DNA from: an uncultured Steroidobacteraceae bacterium
GTDB lineage: Bacteria; Pseudomonadota; Gammaproteobacteria; Steroidobacterales; Steroidobacteraceae
Assembly (NCBI GenBank): GCA_955652625.1
Contig: CATPBM010000002.1
Location: 1-6,233 of the forward strand
DNA: 6,233 nucleotides
Direction: 5' to 3'
Within the stretch, counting starts at the first letter, position 1. Every line of letters starts with the position of its first letter. The position numbers and the translations under genes are program-made. Below are positions 6,123-6,233 of the stretch, in pieces. The notes below the pieces were generated by a model. The model did no database searches. It was not told where the DNA came from and saw only the letters and a program-made list of their open reading frames with translations.

Positions 6123-6233
6123 TCAGATTGACAGGCGCGCGATCTTGCGCCGCCCGCCGTACATGAGAGTGAGCAGTGCGCGGCTGCCCATCAGGGACGT
6201 GAACATCGAGGTGGCAATGCCGAGCGTCAGCAC
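6123..6233 (-). CDS. secD: Protein translocase subunit SecD, C-terminal fragment (5' part outside window)
   Basis: Only the last 36 codons and the TGA stop are inside the window. They encode GIATSMFTSLMGSRALL (visible residues 5-21), MYGGRRKIARLSI and the stop. This matches the end of SecD's last membrane helix and its short basic tail; the E. coli protein ends in GIATSMFTAIVGTRA…LLYGGKR…KLSI. SecD is the larger SecDF subunit, with the big periplasmic domain that contacts emerging preprotein. The GTG at the window edge is an internal Val codon, not a start. The stop is 24 bases before secF, the standard secD-secF operon arrangement. Confidence 0.93.
   Translation of the reverse strand: MLTLGIATSMFTSLMGSRALLTLMYGGRRKIARLSI

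Overview
The window is GC-rich chromosomal DNA, packed with genes and almost entirely housekeeping. The gene content and order point to a gammaproteobacterium. SecD/SecF, SuhB (GTG start, N-terminus nearly that of the E. coli protein), TrmJ and an IscS-like cysteine desulfurase lie in one block, as remembered for Pseudomonas (secDF, suhB, divergent trmJ, cysE, iscR, iscS). The GC content would suit a xanthomonad, nevskialean or steroidobacterial lineage, but that placement is inference.

Layout from left to right. (1) Positions 1-1189, minus strand: an IscS/NifS-type cysteine desulfurase, cut at its 3' end by the window edge. (2) 1186-1932, minus: trmJ, tRNA Cm32/Um32 methyltransferase, overlapping the desulfurase start by 4 bases. 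(3) 1933-1983: a 51-base divergent promoter region. (4) 1984-2784, plus: suhB, inositol-1-monophosphatase family. (5) 2885-4366, plus: a 12-helix APC-superfamily amino acid permease of the CAT-like type, after a 100-base GC-palindromic gap. (6) 4431 to about 5123-5147, minus: a TerC-family membrane protein with no good canonical start. (7) 5163-6098, minus: secF. (8) 6123-6233, minus: the last 36 codons of secD. No stretch above 300 bases lacks a gene. I saw no tRNA, rRNA, CRISPR array, insertion sequence or phage trace.

How the genes work together. secD-secF-terC reads as one leftward transcription unit (24-base gap, then about 15 bases): the SecDF motor that assists Sec export, followed by a TerC-type putative metal-ion transporter. 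trmJ and the desulfurase form a second, translationally coupled unit joining tRNA 2'-O-methylation to sulfur supply for Fe-S clusters and tRNA thiolation. suhB is transcribed divergently from trmJ and may share a transcript with the downstream permease.

I did not find an undescribed system. The points most worth a second look are the coupling of terC to secDF together with its non-canonical start, the direct trmJ-desulfurase fusion of cistrons with no cysE or iscR between them, and two unusual membrane-segment residues in SecF.
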